64,000 nt of DNA from Microcaldota archaeon (GCA_021817565.1 JAKAUP010000003.1:207026-271025); one strand, 5' to 3'. Shown: positions 35,764-44,282, counted from the stretch's first letter. A program made the numbers and translations. The notes: generated from the sequence alone by a model not told the origin.

Positions 35764-35773
35764 TTTTATAATC
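35764..35773. promoter_or_regulatory. Shared TATA box for divergent Trm11-like and prenyl synthase genes
   Basis: TTTTATAATC (reverse GATTATAAAA) is 29-38 bases from the GTG at 35802 and 30-39 bases from ATG 35734: one element centred in a 67-base divergent spacer. Confidence 0.55.
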
Positions 35774-35801
35774 TTTTAGAGCATTAAGACTGTTTCACGG
35801 T

Positions 35802-36779
35802 GTGTGGTTGAAAAAGAATGAATATGCGGAAAGGTTGCGTGAAGAGATAGATAATGCAGTATCAAACTCAGTATCTTACATATCAGGTATGGAGATATTC
35901 CCATTGATAAACTACGCGATTGGTCACGACGGGAAGAGGCTAAGGCCGATGATGAGCATAGTTATAGCGGAAGCGCTTGGGAAAAGGCGGGAGGACGTAA
36001 TGAATCTTGCGCTTGCATTCGAAATGCTTCACACCGCCACGTTGGTACATGATGATATAATAGACGGCGATGAGCTGAGAAGGAGAGCGCCTTCTGTAAA
36101 CAAGCGCTGGGGGCGCGATGCAGCCATACTTGTAGGGGATGCGCTAATATCCCTCGGGATAAGATTCTCCTCCAGTTATGGACAGGAAGTGATAAGCAGA
36201 GTAGCTGACTACGGAATAAGCCTGTGCAATGGAGAATACATAGACATAGCTGAGGAAAGGAACACCGATGTGGATTATTACCTCAGAAAGATATATCTTA
36301 AATCCGCCTCTTTATTCAAGGCTGTGGCCGAGTGCGCAGGAGTGGCGGCCGATGCGCAGCCAAACATAGTATCAAAACTTTCTAGATTTGGAGAGAACTT
36401 CGGTATGGCGTACCAGATAAGGGACGACATTGTAGATACCTTCATTAATGGGAATGAACCGGGTAAAGACCTCATAGACGGGAAGATAACCTTGCCACTT
36501 GTTTACCTTTACAACATGTCTGATGAAAAAGGAAGGGGCGCGATAAGGATGTCGATTGCCGAAATCAGGTCGGAAAAGGATGTGTCTGCAAGGATCTCCA
36601 TAGCGAAGTCGATAGTGGAGATGATGCATGACTCCGGTTCGATTGATTATTCGAAAAAGATGATCTCTGACTACACAAGCAAAGGTCTCGATGACTTGGA
36701 AGTGCTCCCTGAGGGTTTTTACAGGGATTACCTCAAGTCCATGCTAAAAGGAATTGAAAGTGGGGAGATAAGTCCATAG
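35802..36779 (+). CDS. idsA: Polyprenyl (geranylgeranyl-type) diphosphate synthase
   Basis: 325 residues from GTG 35802. First Asp-rich motif HDDIIDGDELRRRAPSV, KRWGRDAAILVGDAL, and second motif YQIRDDIVD are complete. Makes the C20 (or longer) isoprenoid diphosphate for archaeal ether lipids. Five bases before priS. Confidence 0.93.
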   Translation: MWLKKNEYAERLREEIDNAVSNSVSYISGMEIFPLINYAIGHDGKRLRPMMSIVIAEALGKRREDVMNLALAFEMLHTATLVHDDIIDGDELRRRAPSVNKRWGRDAAILVGDALISLGIRFSSSYGQEVISRVADYGISLCNGEYIDIAEERNTDVDYYLRKIYLKSASLFKAVAECAGVAADAQPNIVSKLSRFGENFGMAYQIRDDIVDTFINGNEPGKDLIDGKITLPLVYLYNMSDEKGRGAIRMSIAEIRSEKDVSARISIAKSIVEMMHDSGSIDYSKKMISDYTSKGLDDLEVLPEGFYRDYLKSMLKGIESGEISP

Positions 36780-36784
36780 GTGAG

Positions 36785-37948
36785 ATGGTGCTCGATAGTG
36801 CTTCTGAAAAGATTGCGAAAAACCTTTTCGCATCTTACTATAAAAGGACGGACTTGGGTATAAGCGATGTGGAAAAGCGTGAATTCGGGTTCGGCAACTT
36901 CGAAAAAAAGATAATGTTTAGGCATATCGCCTTCAAGGATTTAGGTGCACTCAAGGATTACGCCGTAAGCTCTGTACCGGCATTCATTTCATGCTCTCCT
37001 TCCCTTTACCATTTCCCGGCCGCACGGCCTATGGAGAAGAAGGGATGGATCGGCTCTGAACTCGTATTCGACCTGGATTCTACAGACCTTGAGCTCCCCT
37101 GCCAAGAAAAGCACGGGAAGAGTTGGGTATGCTCTGAATGCCAGGATGCAGTTAAGGGCGAGTGCATAAGGCTGATAGAGGATTTCCTCATACCCGATTT
37201 TGGATTCTCGAAGGGCGATATAAGAATCAACTTCAGCGGAAACAGAGGCTATCATGTGCACGTTAACTCTGAAGAAGTATTTGGATTAGGTTCTGATGCG
37301 AGAAAGGAGATGACTGATTATATTGCTGGAAATGGCATATCTGCAAAAAGTGTATTTCCGCTCATATCCAATAAGACCGCAAGGCTTGAAGGTCCAAAAC
37401 CTTCTGATTATGGGTGGGGCGGGAAGATAGCGAGGGGCATGATAAGCGCGCTCAACACAGGGGAGGGAGCGCTTGTCTCGCTGGGGATGACAAAGGGCGA
37501 GGCGAGGCTGATGCACGAAAACCGCGCAAACGTGATAATGGGAATAACAAACGGGAATTGGGATAAGGTTAGGATATCTGGAAGAGAAAGGTTCTGGAGC
37601 AGAGTAATCGAGAAGATGGCGGTCAAGCAGAGCGATTCCATAGATGGAAATGTCACAAGCAGCACTTACCATCTCTTGAGAATGCCGAACACGCTGCATG
37701 GGGATACCGGCCTTCTCTCCATAAAGATAAGCTCGATTGAGCGGCTGGCCGAGTTTGACCCGATGAGGCATTCTATATCCTTCAAAAAAGGCGAGCACAG
37801 GGTAGAGATAACAAGGGATACCCAACCGATATCCATAGGGGAAGAGGAGTTGGGAAAGATGGATGTTGGGGCAACGCTTGAGCTTCCGACTTACGCTGCG
37901 CTCTACTTGGTTCTTAAGCGATATGCAAGATTCTTGCTTGAAAGTTAG
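36785..37948 (+). CDS. priS: DNA primase small (catalytic) subunit PriS
   Basis: 387 residues. ELVFDLDSTDL holds the catalytic DxD; CQEKHGKSWVCSEC... a Cys-rich zinc stem; INFSGNRGYHVHV is the SGxRGxH motif; the downstream Asp region is present. Synthesises RNA/DNA primers with PriL (not in window). It precedes a structured AT-rich segment. Confidence 0.95.
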   Translation: MVLDSASEKIAKNLFASYYKRTDLGISDVEKREFGFGNFEKKIMFRHIAFKDLGALKDYAVSSVPAFISCSPSLYHFPAARPMEKKGWIGSELVFDLDSTDLELPCQEKHGKSWVCSECQDAVKGECIRLIEDFLIPDFGFSKGDIRINFSGNRGYHVHVNSEEVFGLGSDARKEMTDYIAGNGISAKSVFPLISNKTARLEGPKPSDYGWGGKIARGMISALNTGEGALVSLGMTKGEARLMHENRANVIMGITNGNWDKVRISGRERFWSRVIEKMAVKQSDSIDGNVTSSTYHLLRMPNTLHGDTGLLSIKISSIERLAEFDPMRHSISFKKGEHRVEITRDTQPISIGEEELGKMDVGATLELPTYAALYLVLKRYARFLLES

Positions 37949-37956
37949 GAAGAAGA

Positions 37957-37975
37957 CAGGCAACAGTGTTGCCTG
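37957..37975. repeat. Perfect 8-bp hairpin after priS
   Basis: CAGGCAAC-AGT-GTTGCCTG, starting 8 bases after the priS stop. Could stabilise the 3' end of the idsA-priS mRNA. Confidence 0.75.
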
Positions 37976-38032
37976 CAATCGGTTGGGCGAAAAATGGCTA
38001 ACATCTTGGGATGGGTTATGGATGTTTCAATT

Positions 38033-38052
38033 ACTTATACAAAAGTATAAGT
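38033..38052. repeat. Perfect 8-bp hairpin ACTTATAC-AAAA-GTATAAGT
   Basis: Lies inside the larger inverted repeat 37981-38064. AT-rich palindrome; possible operator or cruciform. Confidence 0.75.
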
Positions 38053-38244
38053 GATTCGCCAACCAATAATATTACGCCTTTGCTTTATATATATGTGTTG
38101 GCTTAAATTAAGCATTATTTTTCTTAATTATTTCAATTTTATGTATATTCTTAAATTTTCTTTCAATATTTTTGGCTTTTTTACTTGTTTTTTACTACTT
38201 TTTATTTTAGAAAGCTATATATATTTGATAATAAAATAATGATT

Positions 38245-39570
38245 ATGGAACTACCTGAGAAGGTTATGGACACTTTTGAGATGCTGAAACGCGAGTATGG
38301 GGGGAAGCTCATTCTGAAGCGGTTAAATGGAGAATACTTAGTGCTTGAGCGCAGGCCTAAACGGCTATTGGACAGCAGACTGTATGCCAATCCTTATGTT
38401 TACATTGCAAGGATAACGGATTCCGGTTTGGTTGTACCTGCGAGGCACAGAACAATTGGCAAAAAGGAGATAGATGCGCTTCTGGGGAAGGGAATTTCAA
38501 AGATTTCGACGGATACGGAGTATCGGGAAGCGCGGGAGAACGCTACCGATATCAATATAATAAAATTCCTGAGCTCTTACGGCCGCGCCTCTGCGAAGAG
38601 CGTAGGCGCTGCCGTTGGATTGAAGCCTACCGCTGCTTTCTACAGAGTCTCGAAACTTGAGGATAGGTACGGGATAAGAAGGGTCGTTGAATTGGATATG
38701 TTGGCGTTAGGGTACAGTAGGTATATCCTCTTTGCGAAGTTTGAGAACAAAATGCCGGAAACCGATAAGATAAGAACCGCTTTAAAGGACATAAAGGAGA
38801 TACAGCTTGGGCTGGTCACAACCGGCAGATTTGATCTTGTATTGTATCTTTTTGCAAAAAATTCCAGGGATGTCGCATTCCTGATGAAACGTATTGCCAC
38901 CTCCACAGAACTTAAGAATTATGATATAGACTTTAATCTTACCCCTTATTACATGAGCTTCGGGATTCAGCCGACAGATCCGGATTTTGTCGGATCTGAG
39001 AGCATGAAAGAGAATGTTTGGATAAGGAGGAAGGGGAGCACTAAGCCCATGCCAAACCAGATAACCTCCAGGGAGTACGAGTTGATTAGGGTTATGGCGA
39101 AGGACGGAAATATGAGATTCGCAGATATAGACCGGATTACAGGCATGGCAAAAGGAACCTCGCGACACACTTATGAGAGACTGCTCGGGAAGGGAATTAT
39201 AAAAATGGTAAGCATAGGAATGAGTAATCCGGATGTGAAGTACAATGCGGTAATTCTTACAAGGTTCATAAACGGAAGAAAGATGGAAGCATCAATGGAG
39301 AGCATAGCGCAGGATATTGTGGAGGAAAAGGGGATAGTGAACAAGTACGTTATGGTTGGGGACATTGCCTCGCCGTACGGCATAATAAGAGTAATGCCGG
39401 TGTTCCATGATGGAGATGTTGGTAAGGAAGTGGATAGGTTAAACGATTCGATAAAGGGTGCGCAAAGCGAGGGTATGGTAGTGAGTGATGTTGTAAAGGG
39501 GGAGATAAACTACAGGAATATAGACATGAAGCTATCTAAGCAGTATAAATTGCTGGAAAAAAGAGTATGA
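38245..39570 (+). CDS. Lrp/AsnC-like regulator with two HTH-like segments
   Basis: 441 residues from ATG 38245 (ATG 38239 also in frame), 25-30 bases from GCTATATATATTTG. A winged-HTH near residues 110-150 (IIKFLSSYGRASAKSVGAAV), then an Lrp-type RAM-like sensor region (IKEIQLGLVTTGRFDLVLYL); a second HTH near 300-340 (MAKDGNMRFADIDRITGMAK) with another sensor-like part. Looks like a tandem fusion of two Lrp-like units. Target and ligand unknown. Confidence 0.75.
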   Translation: MELPEKVMDTFEMLKREYGGKLILKRLNGEYLVLERRPKRLLDSRLYANPYVYIARITDSGLVVPARHRTIGKKEIDALLGKGISKISTDTEYREARENATDINIIKFLSSYGRASAKSVGAAVGLKPTAAFYRVSKLEDRYGIRRVVELDMLALGYSRYILFAKFENKMPETDKIRTALKDIKEIQLGLVTTGRFDLVLYLFAKNSRDVAFLMKRIATSTELKNYDIDFNLTPYYMSFGIQPTDPDFVGSESMKENVWIRRKGSTKPMPNQITSREYELIRVMAKDGNMRFADIDRITGMAKGTSRHTYERLLGKGIIKMVSIGMSNPDVKYNAVILTRFINGRKMEASMESIAQDIVEEKGIVNKYVMVGDIASPYGIIRVMPVFHDGDVGKEVDRLNDSIKGAQSEGMVVSDVVKGEINYRNIDMKLSKQYKLLEKRV

Positions 39571-39717
39571 AACAGGATAGGTTAAGGCAAAATAAATAAA
39601 GAAAGACCAAGCCTTATCTCATCTAACCGGATAATCCTTCTTTGTCTGGAACTGTATCGTCTATTATCATTGCCATACGTATTACCGCTATAGGATAATA
39701 AACTAACATTTATAAAG
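39571..39717. other. Intergenic 147 bases between convergent genes
   Basis: Contains an imperfect inverted repeat (GGTTAAGGC ... GCCTTATCTCATCTAACC) between the ends of the Lrp-like and rpp30 genes; nothing else supported. Confidence 0.35.
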
Positions 39718-40221
39718 TTATGCGTCTTGCGTTACGACGGTTTGGTCGTCAAATATACCGTTCGTCTCCGATAGAGCTACCCTGGAATAGGCCTCGTTGT
39801 TGGATACCAGCACTGCGCAGTGAAGCAATTGAATTCTTGAACAGAGCTGCGCCTCTGTTTCGGCAAAGCTTACAAAACCGATATTTATCCCTTTCTGCTT
39901 TGCGTTCTTGAATAGGGAAACTGCTTGCCCTATCCTCTTTGAACGCAGAAGGTCGAGGCTGGTAGTGATTGGATATAGTGCGAAATACAATGCCACATCC
40001 TTGTCTGCCGCTTCTGCGATAAGCCGGTTCTCAACCCTGTAATCTTCGACAACCATACCTTTTACTCCTTCCCTGATACGCCTTATCGCATCCTTCTCTG
40101 ATGCAAGAATCAGCTTTGATTGATATCCCATTAACTCCTTTGCGGCAAATATGCGTTCGAACCCCAGCTTTTTGGCGCGCGATTCTTCCACATGCATGCG
40201 CGCAATGTCATATGCAATCAT
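39718..40221 (-). CDS. rnp3: RNase P protein component 3 (Rpp30-like)
   Basis: 167 residues, short for the family. KDVALYFALYPITTSLDLLR, KNAKQKGINIGFVSFAETEA and a final ALSETNGIF follow the beta-alpha barrel strands of archaeal Rpp30, which pairs with Pop5 in RNase P. It directly follows orc1/cdc6 (adjacent bases). Rpp29 is also in this window. Moderate confidence because the first strands are shortened. Confidence 0.6.
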   Translation of the reverse strand: MIAYDIARMHVEESRAKKLGFERIFAAKELMGYQSKLILASEKDAIRRIREGVKGMVVEDYRVENRLIAEAADKDVALYFALYPITTSLDLLRSKRIGQAVSLFKNAKQKGINIGFVSFAETEAQLCSRIQLLHCAVLVSNNEAYSRVALSETNGIFDDQTVVTQDA

Positions 40222-41427
40222 TCAGACAGCCTCCTTTAGACCAAATATGCTTTTCTCTATCACTTCCTGCGTCTTGTCCTGTGGGTATAGCAGCTTGATT
40301 AGTTTTGTATGGCCTCTTATCCCCTTCCCTGAATCGAATGTCTTTATTATGCCCTGCACTTCAAGCTCTGATATGTAGTTCCTATACCATCTCTCGCTCT
40401 TCGGGGCCCTTCTTACGCTTTCCGATATTGACCTGTATTGGCGGTACACCTCGCCGCTGAATATGTACTTATCCTCTCCGTCAGTTATGAGCTTCCTGTA
40501 AGAGCCTCCGTCCTTTGAGAGTTTTGATATCGCATAGAGCACAATCTTCTGCTGTTCCGGAAGGGTCGCTATTACATCGTATACTATGTCCCTCTCCGCA
40601 ATCTTTATCGCCTCTTCCGCTTCTTCCATTGTCAGCTTGTCCTTCGCCTTCTCCTCTGCGAGCTCACCAGTATGCGATATTATCTTGAGTGAGAGGCGCG
40701 CGTCGCCGCCATGCTGTGATGCGGCTCCGGCAACATAGCGCAGCACTGTCTCTTCCACTACCCCCTTCTTGAAGCCTTTCTCTGCGCGGTCCTTTATTAT
40801 TGCGTATATCTCGTTTGCATTATATGGAGGGAATACGATCTCGGTCTCATAAAGAGCAGAAAGGCTCCTAGGGTCAAGGCTTTCCTTGAATGAGACGTTA
40901 TTGGATATGCCTACGATGGTAAATCCCCCGGCGCGCATGTCGCTGTTTATCCTTGTCAATGTGTATACCAGATCGTCTAGATCCTTTACTATATCTATCT
41001 CATCCAGTATGGTTATGAGTGTCTTATTGTCTTCCTCTATCCAGTTGGCTATCTTCTCGTAAAGGTCTATTGCCCCATAGCCCCTTTTCGAATATGTCGG
41101 CAGATGATCCGATATGATCTTGTTCAGTACCCTATATCTAGAGTTGTACATCTTGCAGTTAATGTATGACACCTTTGCCTTGGAGTTGGGTATCATCTCC
41201 ACCTCTTTCACAACATACTTTGCACAGCTTGTCTTGCCTGTGCCTGTCTTCCCATACAGAAATATGTTTCGGCCCTTCTCTCCTTTAAGTGAAGGAGCTA
41301 GAGCGCGCTCTATCTTGCCAATCTCTTTCTCCCTGAAAAGCAGGTTGGGCGGAATGTAATGAGGGGAAAGCACCTCACGGTCTGCGAATATTTTTGATTC
41401 TCCGAGAAGGTCGCTTAGTTTCTGCAT
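40222..41427 (-). CDS. orc1: Orc1/Cdc6 replication initiator
   Basis: 401 residues. NIFLYGKTGTGKTSCAKYVV (Walker A near 55), LITILDEIDIVKDLDDLVYT (Walker B), sensor-like GISNNVSF, RSLSALYETEIVFPPYNANE (arginine-region and initiator-specific motif) and a C-terminal winged helix (DGGSYRKLITDGEDKY). Origin recognition ATPase; such genes often lie close to an origin. Promoter: GCTTTTATAATG before the ATG. Confidence 0.94.
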   Translation of the reverse strand: MQKLSDLLGESKIFADREVLSPHYIPPNLLFREKEIGKIERALAPSLKGEKGRNIFLYGKTGTGKTSCAKYVVKEVEMIPNSKAKVSYINCKMYNSRYRVLNKIISDHLPTYSKRGYGAIDLYEKIANWIEEDNKTLITILDEIDIVKDLDDLVYTLTRINSDMRAGGFTIVGISNNVSFKESLDPRSLSALYETEIVFPPYNANEIYAIIKDRAEKGFKKGVVEETVLRYVAGAASQHGGDARLSLKIISHTGELAEEKAKDKLTMEEAEEAIKIAERDIVYDVIATLPEQQKIVLYAISKLSKDGGSYRKLITDGEDKYIFSGEVYRQYRSISESVRRAPKSERWYRNYISELEVQGIIKTFDSGKGIRGHTKLIKLLYPQDKTQEVIEKSIFGLKEAV

Positions 41428-41486
41428 ATATACCCCACATTATAAAAGCACTATCGGCTTATATTTGTTGAATAAAGTTATAAAAT

Positions 41487-41813
41487 CTACTTTAACAAAC
41501 CGCGCTCTTTCAGTCTATTGGCATCTGATATACTATACCTCATCACTATGTCACCACGTTCATCACCCTGAACGGGCCACGGGGAAACAAGCACCACATC
41601 GTTCTCCTTTATCCAGAACCTGCGCTTATATTTTTTGGGAATGATGCATACGCGCTCCTTCCCATCCATGCAGTGCACAAGAAATCTGGATGAGCCTTGC
41701 GATTTTACCACAACCCCGGCCGTCTCCGGATCCCTGGGCACGCGCAGCGCGTGCTCGGCTTCTGGAAGCGCTTTTTTCCTGTTGAAATTCCCGCGTGTGT
41801 GTCCTTTTTTCAT
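41487..41813 (-). CDS. eif1a: Translation initiation factor aIF1A
   Basis: 108 residues from ATG 41813 (the track start overlaps the upstream gene). OB-fold with FLVHCMDGKERVCIIPKKYK and RFWIKENDVVLVSPWPVQGD, the S1-like signature of eIF1A. Supports 43S-like complex assembly. 11 bases after aIF2-beta. Confidence 0.93.
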   Translation of the reverse strand: MKKGHTRGNFNRKKALPEAEHALRVPRDPETAGVVVKSQGSSRFLVHCMDGKERVCIIPKKYKRRFWIKENDVVLVSPWPVQGDERGDIVMRYSISDANRLKERGLLK

Positions 41814-41824
41814 CAAGTAATCGC

Positions 41825-42238
41825 CTATGAATTTATTCCGTAACGCGCTCCGCACGCTTCGCAGACAAGGTAAATAACTCCGCGGCCGCCGCTCTCTAGG
41901 TGAGTATCAGGCTTTTTGCACTCCTTGCATATAACGTATACCTCGAAATATCTCTTTATGCGCCTGTTTACCTCGTCGTTTGAGAATCGGCCGTTTATCA
42001 CAAGCTGCTGGCCGTCGTTGCTTATGGGCACACCGAGCTCCTTTGTAAGATATTTTGATATGTCTGTAAGATTGCGGCGTGCCTTGTCGGCAATAGCGGC
42101 GATGTTTTTCAGTATGGTCTTGTTCCCCTGGCTGAATGTTTCAGCGTTCGGTATAACAAAATCTGAGCTTTCTGCTGCAATCTCAGGTATGTCCTTTAGC
42201 GCGCGGTCAAGAAGCTTTACATATTCCTTGTCATCCAA
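41825..42238 (-). CDS. eif2b: Translation initiation factor aIF2 subunit beta
   Basis: 137 residues. Helical N-terminus, TIFNF-like core LTKELGVPISNDGQQLVING and a C-terminal zinc ribbon CKECKKPDTHL...CEACGARYGI. Part of the trimeric Met-tRNAi carrier. Forms an initiation-factor pair with aIF1A. Confidence 0.95.
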   Translation of the reverse strand: MDDKEYVKLLDRALKDIPEIAAESSDFVIPNAETFSQGNKTILKNIAAIADKARRNLTDISKYLTKELGVPISNDGQQLVINGRFSNDEVNRRIKRYFEVYVICKECKKPDTHLESGGRGVIYLVCEACGARYGINS

Positions 42239-42325
42239 TTTATCATTCTCTTATTTAGCGTATGCTGAATATATTAGGGAAGATATATATATTGTTTTGT
42301 ATTCGGAACGGGAAAAACCGCATAA

Positions 42326-42334
42326 GATATAAAC
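42326..42334 (+). promoter_or_regulatory. TATA box of SRP RNA gene
   Basis: GATATAAAC centred about 25 bases before the predicted SRP RNA 5' end. Confidence 0.5.
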
Positions 42335-42352
42335 TGTGATATAGATTATAGT

Positions 42353-42620
42353 TTGGCAGATAAGCGGGAAGCTAGGGGTTTTCCGTACCGCATACCCCCT
42401 TTATGGCGGGCGAATGCCAGACGAGTACATATGTGCATGTATGCGCCCTCAACGAAACGAAGATGTTTTGCCCCGGACGATATGCGTGTATGTGAATCAG
42501 GCCAGGCCGGAAGGAGCAACCTTAAACGTACTACGTGTATGCTTTCGGGATACGGGACTGAGCGGAGTTGCGATCAGCGCATAGATGTACGTATGTGCAG
42601 ATCTGGTTTCTGCCATTTTA
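42353..42620 (+). ncRNA. ffs: Signal recognition particle (7S) RNA
   Basis: The stretch CAGGCCAGGCCGGAAGGAGC at 42499-42518 with the following AACC is the conserved helix 8/SRP54-binding region. The 5' GGCAGA (42355-42360) can pair with TCTGCC (42609-42614), giving the archaeal helix 1 that joins the two ends. Upstream TATA fits. Length about 270 is near the archaeal norm; both ends are estimates. Reading frames here are spurious. Confidence 0.85.
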
Positions 42621-42679
42621 TGCGGTGCGCGCCAATAAAAGTTTAATAAAGGTTGTAGTTATCTTATTGGTGTATTCGT

Positions 42680-42765
42680 GCCGGGGTCGCCTAGAGGTAG
42701 GGCGGCAGCCTGCTAAGCTGTTTGGCTGGTTTCGGCCTCCGTGGGTTCGATTCCCACTCCCGGCG
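42680..42765 (+). tRNA. tRNA-Ser(GCT)
   Basis: 86 bases. Acceptor GCCGGGG/TCCCGGC, D-stem GCC/GGC, anticodon arm GCAGC-CTGCTAA-GCTGT (anticodon GCT), long variable arm, T arm GTGGG-TTCGATT-CCCAC, discriminator G, no encoded CCA. It sits about 60 bases downstream of the SRP RNA with an AT-rich promoter segment between them. Confidence 0.95.
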
Positions 42766-42901
42766 TTCCTTATTAACCAACCGAAGAAGGCTTTTTTATA
42801 AAGAAACCGGTATCTGTGTAAGTTATGGACGGGATAGATTTGCATGATGGGGTGCGCAAGGATTTTATATCTTAGATATGCTATTAGAGGGTGTGATTAA
42901 G

Positions 42902-43123
42902 ATGGATGCAAAAAAGGAACATGTAAGCAACAGGGCAGCATGCCCGATATGCGGAAGAGAACTTAATGAGAAGGAAGCGGCTCAGTTCAATACTGAAGGA
43001 AAGTTTGAATGCATGGACTGCGGCGCCACCGTTGCACCGTCAGGAGCAGAAGATGGAGCACATTTTGAGAACCATGGATGCGGGTGCGGCGGTTCGTGCG
43101 GATGCGGTGGCCACCACCATTGA
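42902..43123 (+). CDS. Small Cys/His-rich metal-binding protein
   Basis: 73 residues from ATG 42902. A zinc-ribbon-like N-terminal part (CPICGRELNEKEAAQF ... CMDCGATV) followed by a tail HGCGCGGSCGCGGHHH rich in Cys, Gly and His, likely a second metal site (zinc or copper). Box ATTTTATATC about 31-40 bases upstream. No family recognised for the tail. Confidence 0.75.
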   Translation: MDAKKEHVSNRAACPICGRELNEKEAAQFNTEGKFECMDCGATVAPSGAEDGAHFENHGCGCGGSCGCGGHHH

Positions 43124-43174
43124 TCCGGCACCCATTCTTTTCCTTTATTAACTTTTGTTCAGTATAAGCTATGC

Positions 43175-43247
43175 GCGATTGTAGTCTAGCCTGGTAGGAC
43201 TTTGGCCTTCCAAGCCAATAACCCGGGTTCAAATCCCGGCAATCGCA
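43175..43247 (+). tRNA. tRNA-Gly(TCC)
   Basis: 73 bases: acceptor GCGATTG/CAATCGC, anticodon arm TTGGC-CTTCCAA-GCCAA (TCC), T arm CCGGG-TTCAAAT-CCCGG, discriminator A, no CCA. A run of six T (43248-43253) follows, a probable terminator. Its 3' end faces the HEPN island. Confidence 0.95.
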
Positions 43248-43484
43248 TTTTTTGGCTTCGCTGGAATCATCCTGCCAGTAACCTAATTTTCAAAATACCT
43301 TGTCGTCATAGTTTAAAACCTTAGTAGAGTTAAAATACTATTATCAATTTAAACTGCGCTTTAGCATACCTATTTTATAACCTCACCTAAAAGCTGAACA
43401 TGCCTGATTAATCCATAGCATTTAACAGGTGAATTATGCCGCATGCGGTATAGTCCTTAAAAATATGCTTATACATATTTATTT
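43248..43484. other. Intergenic 237 bases between tRNA-Gly and membrane protein
   Basis: AT-rich; carries the tRNA terminator and, at its right end, the promoter-like GCTTATACATATTT of the next gene. No gene or clear att repeat seen. Confidence 0.4.
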
Positions 43485-43961
43485 ATGGAAGTTGGAAAAA
43501 AGCGCCCTCTTTTGATCACTATACTTGGCATTTTCTTTGCCATCGACGCAATAGGAATAATTATAACTATCTTGGATGGTTCTTATCTAAAAGCGCCTGC
43601 TGAACTGTTGGGGTTTTTAGTGTATGGGTCTGGTGCCGCAATAATTTATTTGGTCATTGTTGCCATACTATTTATTTTGTCTTATACCTTCATTAAAGGG
43701 GGGATGCGTTTTGGATGGATGCTTGCAATAGCATATTTAATATTCGGTATCATTAATGTGATAGCCACAATACCTAGTATACCTAGTACTGCTGCTGCAG
43801 CGGCTACAGAAGCATCGAAATTAAACAGTCAGATTTCGTATGGATTAGTAGGGTTTACAACCTCATTGTTATACTTTTCTGTAGGGGCGGAGGTTGTAAT
43901 TTATCTTTTGGTCTTATACTATCTTACCAGACCAAAACCTAGAGCATGGCTAGGGGCATGA
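43485..43961 (+). CDS. Four-helix membrane protein, unknown
   Basis: 158 residues, basic start MEVGKKRPLLITILGIFFAI, then four hydrophobic segments with an Ala/Ser/Thr-rich loop (SIPSTAAAAATEAS) between helices 3 and 4. Codon use is AT-rich relative to neighbours. Convergent with the HEPN-like gene. Confidence 0.65.
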   Translation: MEVGKKRPLLITILGIFFAIDAIGIIITILDGSYLKAPAELLGFLVYGSGAAIIYLVIVAILFILSYTFIKGGMRFGWMLAIAYLIFGIINVIATIPSIPSTAAAAATEASKLNSQISYGLVGFTTSLLYFSVGAEVVIYLLVLYYLTRPKPRAWLGA

Positions 43962-44282
43962 CCAGACTCTTTGGAATTGTATAGTTTAATACTATTTTGT
44001 GAATACGGGACAAGTGATGGTATATGTATGGGAAGCTGAACCGCGCCACGGCAATCTCGTGAATCCACCCGATGCACAAGATGCGCGTCAGTCACATCTC
44101 CGACAGCGAGGATTTTTATATCGTCGATTTTAGCCCTGTTTTCGCATATAACTGTGTATAACATATATACATTCATTTAAATGAATTTATAAGAGTATAA
44201 ATTGTATAAATTCATTTATATCATTTAAATTATAGAGGGCGTGGGCGCCAGGGCATGCGTGGATGCAAGGCAAGTAGGCGTC
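43962..44282. other. Gap with AT-rich palindromes, no gene seen
   Basis: 321 bases between convergent genes. First half has normal composition with no frame; 44155-44235 is almost pure A/T with a 16-bp palindrome and repeats of TTCATTTA. No tRNA fragment found. Confidence 0.4.
44171..44186. repeat. 16-bp perfect palindrome ATTCATTTAAATGAAT with nearby partial copies
   Basis: Partial copies ATTCATTTA (44210-44218) and TCATTTAAAT (44221-44230) follow within 50 bases. Could be a DNA-binding protein site in the accessory island. Confidence 0.6.

Larger units (their letters stand above)
37949..38244. other. Inverted-repeat plus AT-rich gap; candidate origin or structured RNA
   Basis: 296 bases without a credible gene. 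Left part: two perfect hairpins (37957-37975, 38033-38052) and a long inverted repeat GGTTGGGCGAA (37981) with TTCGCCAACC (38055-38064). Right part (38065-38240) is extremely AT-rich with T-runs on the plus strand and ends in the TATA box (GCTATATATATTTG) of the next gene. No canonical ORB motif found. Confidence 0.5.

Noticed and set aside
37949-41490. Search for ORB motifs around orc1/cdc6 and priS
   Set aside because: No match to known origin boxes; only a weak origin hypothesis is kept.
42353-42646. 97-residue plus ORF over the SRP RNA
   Set aside because: It lies within a clear SRP RNA with conserved helix 8; Cys/Arg-rich translation is an artefact.
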